Source of the DNA: Lachnospiraceae bacterium UBA3826
Lineage (GTDB): Bacteria > Bacillota > Clostridia > Lachnospirales > Lachnospiraceae
Length of the DNA stretch: 9,932 nt
Direction: 5' to 3'
Assembly (NCBI GenBank): GCA_002393095.1
Contig: DGII01000161.1
Span: 1 to 9,932 of the forward strand
Within the stretch, counting starts at the first letter, position 1, and each line of letters begins with the position of its first letter. The notes beneath the pieces are model-generated. The model made no database searches and was not told the DNA's origin. It saw nothing but the letters and a program-made list of their open reading frames with translations. A program made the translations under genes and the position numbers. This document shows positions 7,310-9,932 of this stretch, one piece after another.

Positions 7310-8039
7310 TACTCTTCTCCCCTTCTTTAAGCTCACGCTCCGCCTGTGATTGCCTGAGATATTCCGGAGCAAAAGAAGCCGCACTCACTCCCTTGCCCTC
7401 CCTGTACAGCTTAACCCCAAGACGACCTATGGATACAGCATTCTGCCTGTTAAGTCCCATAGGGGCATATGTATGTGCAACGGTCAGCTCATCATCCAGA
7501 GTCCGCCTGAACACAGGCACTCCATCCCCTAAGAATACAACGGGCTTACCCAGTTTGTTAATTCTTGATATAACTTCTCCGATATCGACCGCGCACTGGC
7601 TAAGCTCTGTCTCCATCTCATATCCGTACACATTATCATTAAGTGTCTTCCTGAAGCTGTATATACCCGTATAGGTCTGATTCCTTCTGGCATCCATTAT
7701 GGGACAGACATAGCCGTCATGACCATAGCAGTTATACGCAAGTCCGTCCACCGTAGGTATCGGTATGACAGGGATATTAAGCGCACTTGCTATTCCTTTG
7801 GCGGTAGCTCCTCCTATACGAAGACCGGTGAAGGAACCCGGTCCGGCAGCTATGGCTACGGCTGTCGTATCCTTCTTATTCAGACCGGTCAGACGATACA
7901 TCTCATCTATCATGGGTAAGAGCGTCTCGGAATGTGTCTTCTTAAGATTGACCGTATATTCCGCAACAGCTACATCATTCTCTTCATCTATTATCGCTGT
8001 CGAGGCCGTAAGCCCCGAACTGTCTATACATAGTATCAT
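7302..8039 (-). CDS. tsaB: tRNA t6A biosynthesis protein TsaB
   Basis: TsaB (YeaZ) is the inactive ASKHA paralogue of TsaD; it forms the TsaB-TsaD heterodimer needed for t6A37 synthesis. The 245-residue protein shows the N-terminal MILCIDSSG (1-9), the hallmark GPGSFTGLRIG (66-76), DARRNQTYTG (116-125) and a C-terminal PEYLRQSQAER (225-235). Length is normal. Its ATG directly abuts the stop codon of the upstream YcxB-like gene (TAG-ATG, no gap), and its stop overlaps the RNase Z start by 8 nt, so it is translated from within the operon; the only candidate ribosome binding site is a GTGAGG some 14 nt upstream inside the previous gene. Confidence 0.97.
   Translation of the reverse strand: MILCIDSSGLTASTAIIDEENDVAVAEYTVNLKKTHSETLLPMIDEMYRLTGLNKKDTTAVAIAAGPGSFTGLRIGGATAKGIASALNIPVIPIPTVDGLAYNCYGHDGYVCPIMDARRNQTYTGIYSFRKTLNDNVYGYEMETELSQCAVDIGEVISRINKLGKPVVFLGDGVPVFRRTLDDELTVAHTYAPMGLNRQNAVSIGRLGVKLYREGKGVSAASFAPEYLRQSQAERELKEGEKSND
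7317..7324 (-). promoter_or_regulatory. Ribosome binding site that fixes the RNase Z start
   Basis: On the minus strand the bases read AAGGGGAG with a 7-nt spacer to the ATG at 7309. This site lies inside the 3' end of tsaB and is the reason for preferring the 303-residue RNase Z over a frame extended upstream to 7384, which has no comparable site and no family support. Confidence 0.8.
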
Positions 8040-8519
8040 CTACTGCCTGATCCTCACTTTTTCCGGTGTCATATGTGTGGATATCATCTGTATCACATCA
8101 TATCTCTTCTCACCAAGATCCTTCTTGGGGAATACCCACGCACTCTTAGGTCCGGTATACAACAGGATGCTCTGGTTGGTCGAACGGGCCTTGTACATCT
8201 TAGTCCACTCCACGCTTAAGCTCTCTTCTCCGGAGATTACCGTCACCCCCGTATCATCTAAGATATAGTGCAGCGGCTTCTTATATACGGGATTAAGAGC
8301 GGCCTGCTTACGCGCGCTAATATACAATGCCACCGGACTGTACAATATGATCACAAGCCCTGCGACAAGGTATGCCGGCTGCCTGTATGAAGCGAATACT
8401 ATCAGGAAAAGGGCTCCCGCAGCCGTTCCCGTAATGCCTGCGATCCCCGTATACGTATGATACATATTGTAGTCATATAAAGCAGATGCCGTCATCTGCA
8501 CATCAAATTCGCATTTCAT
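8040..8519 (-). CDS. YcxB-like two-helix membrane protein
   Basis: A 159-residue protein with a short N-terminal strand region (KCEFDVQMT), two membrane helices (about 23-43 and 48-68) and a soluble C-terminal domain (about 75-150). The C-terminal domain has the pattern of YcxB-like proteins: YILDDTGVTV, then LSVEWTKMYKARS (the usual W-x-x-(I/M/L) element after a strand), SILLYTG and FPKKDL. YcxB family members occur widely in Firmicutes and have no established function. It is the first gene of the long leftward operon and its stop touches the tsaB start. An AGGAG lies 11 nt before the ATG, a rather long spacing, just below a large leader hairpin. The family call is fairly sure; a role in tRNA maturation would be pure guesswork. 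Confidence 0.85.
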   Translation of the reverse strand: MKCEFDVQMTASALYDYNMYHTYTGIAGITGTAAGALFLIVFASYRQPAYLVAGLVIILYSPVALYISARKQAALNPVYKKPLHYILDDTGVTVISGEESLSVEWTKMYKARSTNQSILLYTGPKSAWVFPKKDLGEKRYDVIQMISTHMTPEKVRIRQ

Positions 8520-8539
8520 ATCCGTCTATGCTCCTAACA

Positions 8540-8584
8540 GCCTTTTTACGGTGTCCGCAGGTTCTCTCCCGCACACAAAAGGGC
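8540..8584 (-). promoter_or_regulatory. Structured hairpin in the operon 5' leader
   Basis: On the minus strand the leader can fold into one long imperfect hairpin. The outer arm GCCCTTTT pairs with AAAAAGGC (one mismatch), the middle GTGT with ACAC, and the inner GCGGG with CCTGC (one G-U), around an AGAGAA loop; GG and CGT bulge on the 3' side. It begins about 22 nt after the predicted transcription start and ends 5 nt before the AGGAG ribosome binding site of the first gene. No U tract follows in either direction, so it is not a terminator. It could stabilise the mRNA 5' end or affect ribosome access. The pairing is seen; the function is inferred. Confidence 0.5.
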
Positions 8585-8612
8585 ATAATAATACATACTA
8601 CCCTAACTTACA

Positions 8613-8641
8613 ATTATATAGGAAATACATGAATATCACAA
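8613..8641 (-). promoter_or_regulatory. Sigma-A promoter of the tsaB-rnz-tsaD operon
   Basis: On the minus strand: -35 TTGTGA (8641-8636), 17-nt spacer, -10 TATAAT (8618-8613), a perfect -10 at the ideal spacing. Transcription should start near 8606, giving a leader of about 87 nt before the first ATG at 8519. Eleven closely packed genes follow with no other obvious promoter or terminator seen in the short gaps. Confidence 0.7.
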
Positions 8642-8704
8642 GGAATAATTAAAAGGAGCTCCCGGATTATACAATTAAATCATTTCATTGTTACATATAC
8701 ACTA

Positions 8705-8733
8705 TTGCATGTTCGGGATAAGGAATGTATAAT
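8705..8733 (+). promoter_or_regulatory. Sigma-A promoter of ribU
   Basis: -35 TTGCAT (8705-8710), 17-nt spacer, -10 TATAAT (8728-8733). Transcription should start near 8740, about 55 nt before the FMN aptamer. The two divergent promoters stand roughly 60 nt apart in an AT-rich segment, with no clear operator palindrome between them. Confidence 0.7.
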
Positions 8734-8794
8734 GAATTTCGTTGCATGCGGCATTACAATATCTCTCAAAGAGCAGATGTTAGAACCCGCTTAT

Positions 8795-8943
8795 ATTAAC
8801 TCGAGGCAGGGTGAGATTCCCGACCGGTAGTGATGATGCTATGTTGACTTCTACAGTCAATCAAAGTATCTTAGTCTGCGAACCGCCACAGGCGGCTGAT
8901 GCGGTGAAATTCCGCAACCGACGGTACAGTCCGGATGGAAGAG
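8795..8943 (+). ncRNA. FMN riboswitch (RFN element) controlling ribU
   Basis: The conserved FMN-aptamer blocks are in order: GAGGCAGGGTGAGATTCCCG then ACCGGTAGT (8803-8831), a variable extension hairpin (GATGCT/AGTATC enclosing TTGACT/AGTCAA, about 8835-8870), TCTGCGAACCGCC-ACA-GGCGG (8875-8895), GCGGTGAAATTCCGC (8901-8915), ACCGACGGTACAGTCCGGATGG (8917-8938). FMN binding in this family lowers expression of riboflavin synthesis or uptake genes. Here the ATG of ribU is only 10 nt after the aptamer, so there is no room for a terminator hairpin, and the ribosome binding site lies at the closing-helix side. This points to control of translation initiation. The P1 helix itself looks weak (CUC/GAG plus partial pairs), so the left border is approximate. 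Confidence 0.97.
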
Positions 8944-8947
8944 GAGG
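8941..8947 (+). promoter_or_regulatory. ribU ribosome binding site at the riboswitch edge
   Basis: GAGGAGG lies 6 nt before the ribU ATG and overlaps the 3' strand of the aptamer's closing helix. The CUC at 8800-8802 can pair with its first GAG. Closing P1 on FMN binding would therefore hide part of this site, the simplest reading of how this switch works. Confidence 0.75.
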
Positions 8948-8953
8948 ATACAA

Positions 8954-9685
8954 ATGAACACAGATCTTTTTACCACTGTTGCTCAGAACGCACTGTTCGT
9001 TCTGGAATTTTTGATTCTGGTTATCGCCGTTTTTCTCATTGCGTACCTTTTTGAAAAGTATTATGACAAAAAAGATACCGCCGCAGGCAAGACCCCGGAG
9101 AGGATACTCACGACCAAGAAGATAGTCGTTATCGGCATGTTCTCGGCAATAGCCACAGTCTTAATGGTATTCGATTTTCCGGTACCCTTCGCTCCGCCAT
9201 TCTATAAGCTTGACTTCTCCGAGCTGCCGGCACTTATAGCCGGCTTCGCATACGGACCCGTAGCCGGCGTTATGGTGGAGTTTATCAAGATCGTTCTCAA
9301 GGTATTATTCAAGGGTACGTCAACGGCATTCGTCGGGGAATTGGCCAATTTCGTCATAGGCTGCGGACTTATCATACCGGCAGCGATGATATACCGCACA
9401 AATAAGACAAGGAAGTCCGCTGTGATCTCATGTATAGCCGGTACAGTGACCATAACCGTTGTAGGCTCACTGTTCAATGCGATCTATCTGCTTCCCGCAT
9501 TCTGCAAGCTCTATGGCATGCCAATGGAGGCTATCATAGGCATGGGAACCAAGGTCAATGAAGCCATCACATCCGTTACGACCTTAGTTCTTCTGGCTGT
9601 TGCTCCGCTCAACCTTATCAAAGGACTTATCAACAGCCTTATTACAATGCTTATATACAAGCATCTTCGCAGATTCATTAAGTAG
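8954..9685 (+). CDS. ribU: Riboflavin ECF transporter substrate-binding subunit RibU
   Basis: RibU is the integral membrane S component that binds riboflavin and joins the shared EcfA-EcfA'-EcfT module for ATP-driven uptake. The 243-residue protein matches the family: FPVPFAPPFYKLDFSELP (75-92) around the binding site, AGFAYGPVAGVMVEF (96-110), the KG..TAFVGELANF segment (120-133), and several hydrophobic helices from 56 to 238. An additional N-terminal helix (about 12-34) followed by a charged linker (35-55) precedes the normal six-helix core, making it longer than the usual 190-210 residues. The FMN riboswitch directly upstream independently supports the substrate. No Ecf genes are nearby, as expected for a group II ECF system. 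The start has a strong GAGGAGG at 6 nt. Confidence 0.95.
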   Translation: MNTDLFTTVAQNALFVLEFLILVIAVFLIAYLFEKYYDKKDTAAGKTPERILTTKKIVVIGMFSAIATVLMVFDFPVPFAPPFYKLDFSELPALIAGFAYGPVAGVMVEFIKIVLKVLFKGTSTAFVGELANFVIGCGLIIPAAMIYRTNKTRKSAVISCIAGTVTITVVGSLFNAIYLLPAFCKLYGMPMEAIIGMGTKVNEAITSVTTLVLLAVAPLNLIKGLINSLITMLIYKHLRRFIK

Positions 9686-9750
9686 TCGGGATATAACGAA
9701 GAATACAGCGAATACAACAGCATACATAAGGCGCGCCCATTGTGCGCAAA

Positions 9751-9829
9751 ATCGAGTAGGAGGAATTTCTCACAAGTGAGAAATTCCGACCTCTCACACC
9801 ACCGTGCGTACCGTTCGGTACACGGCGGT
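9751..9829 (-). ncRNA. Group II intron domains V and VI with branch point
   Basis: On the minus strand, domain V (9829-9798) folds as ACCGCCGUG / CACGGUGGU with a two-base CG bulge and an upper UACC / GGUA stem capped by GAAC. Domain VI (9795-9754) folds as GAGAGG, a small internal loop, a perfect 12-bp stem (GGAATTTCTCAC / GTGAGAAATTCC, two-base loop), then CCT-A-CTC. The unpaired A at 9757 interrupts the lower stem exactly where the lariat branch point belongs and is seventh from the 3' end at 9751. The fold was worked out by eye. Confidence 0.88.
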
Positions 9830-9830
9830 T

Positions 9831-9932
9831 TCAATAATTGATGTGCACTGACTGGTACGCATTGGAAAGGTCATAGAACCCCCAACGTATCAGTCTTTCT
9901 TTTGTAAGAGCTCTGTTGAGTACTCCTGTCCC
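9831..9932 (-). CDS. ltrA: Group II intron reverse transcriptase/maturase, C-terminal fragment
   Basis: Only the last 33 codons are inside the window. The peptide ends NRALTKERLIRWGFYDLSN...HINY and matches the usual tail of intron-encoded reverse transcriptase/maturases (pattern LNxALTxERLxxxGFYxLSxxY). Full-length proteins have RT domains, a maturase (X/thumb) domain and, in some classes, DNA-binding and HNH domains; none of these can be judged here. The stop codon (9831-9833) abuts domain V of the intron RNA. The partial state is caused by the window end, not by a visible mutation. The symbol is the generic one for this family. Confidence 0.85.
   Translation of the reverse strand, partial: GTGVLNRALTKERLIRWGFYDLSNAYQSVHINY

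Larger units (their letters stand above)
9751..9932 (-). mobile_element. 3' end of a group II intron (cut by the window edge)
   Basis: Read on the minus strand this is the end of a maturase gene followed at once by intron domains V and VI and a 3' terminus in CTCGAT. The body of the intron and its 5' end lie to the right, outside the window. The 3' exon would begin at 9750 with TTTGCGCACAATGG. The intron is tail-to-tail with ribU, its end 65 nt past the ribU stop. Intact pairing of both domains suggests that the element can still splice, as far as the visible part shows. The maturase running right up to domain V, and no zinc-binding cysteines near its end, would fit an endonuclease-less type, but the subclass cannot be fixed from this fragment. 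Confidence 0.9.

Noticed and set aside
7310..7384. A longer RNase Z beginning 25 codons upstream
   Set aside because: The extra residues are basic and unlike the family, lie within tsaB, and lack a ribosome binding site; GGGGAG before 7309 and the MIEVCLLGTGG start fit the family.
8777..8830. A 17-codon upstream ORF running into the FMN aptamer
   Set aside because: Poor ribosome binding site, and its codons are the conserved aptamer bases; most likely chance.
9762..9787. Perfect 12-bp inverted repeat considered as the ribU terminator
   Set aside because: No T tract follows on the + strand, and it fits exactly as domain VI of the group II intron with a bulged branch-point A.
9511..9834. Minus-strand open frame of 107 codons over the ribU end and intron
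   Set aside because: It is the complement of ribU and crosses intron domains V and VI; no ribosome binding site and no recognisable protein pattern.
1..9932. CRISPR array, tRNA or rRNA genes, defence or toxin-antitoxin modules
   Set aside because: No regularly spaced repeats, no tRNA cloverleaf or rRNA-like stretch, and no such protein families were seen on either strand.

Overview
The window looks like chromosomal DNA of a Clostridia-class Firmicute, most likely a Lachnospiraceae gut or rumen bacterium. This rests on the style of the proteins (for example the RNase Z, TsaB and RibU sequences), AGGAGG-type ribosome binding sites, a LIGC lipobox lipoprotein, an FMN riboswitch in front of a stand-alone ribU, and a bacterial group II intron. 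The assignment is made from memory of these families, not from a search.

Layout. From about 8641 down to 137, eleven genes lie on the minus strand with gaps of 0-39 nt or short overlaps, so they probably form one long transcription unit read right to left. The order is: a YcxB-like two-helix membrane protein (8519-8040), tsaB (8039-7302), ribonuclease Z (7309-6398), a membrane-anchored protein of unknown role (6378-5797), tsaD (5775-4756), rimI (4729-4280), tsaE (4240-3782), ispD (3801-3037), a lipoprotein (3040-1664), and two alpha/beta hydrolases (1652-843 and 820-137). A good sigma-A promoter (TTGTGA-17-TATAAT, 8641-8613) and a long imperfect hairpin in the leader (8584-8540) precede the first gene. 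An inverted repeat at 88-127 can end transcription from either side.

How the genes fit together. TsaB, TsaD and TsaE make the threonylcarbamoyl-transfer complex for tRNA t6A37, and RNase Z trims tRNA 3' ends, so the core of the operon is tRNA maturation. RimI is a common genomic companion of TsaB/TsaD. IspD belongs to the MEP isoprenoid route. The lipoprotein and the two esterase-like proteins at the distal end have no clear link to it.

On the right, reading in the + direction, a promoter (TTGCAT-17-TATAAT, 8705-8733) drives an FMN riboswitch (about 8795-8943) and ribU (8954-9685), the riboflavin-binding S component of an ECF transporter. The gene's ribosome binding site sits at the aptamer edge, which suggests control of translation. 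Beyond ribU, on the minus strand, is the 3' end of a group II intron (9932-9751): the last 33 codons of its reverse transcriptase/maturase, domain V, and domain VI with a bulged branch-point A. The rest of the intron lies outside the window.

I did not find a clearly new biological system. Most of the window is well-known housekeeping content; the best leads are the leader hairpin, the compact riboswitch-RBS arrangement, the RNase Z-t6A gene mix, and the unknown membrane/lipoprotein genes.
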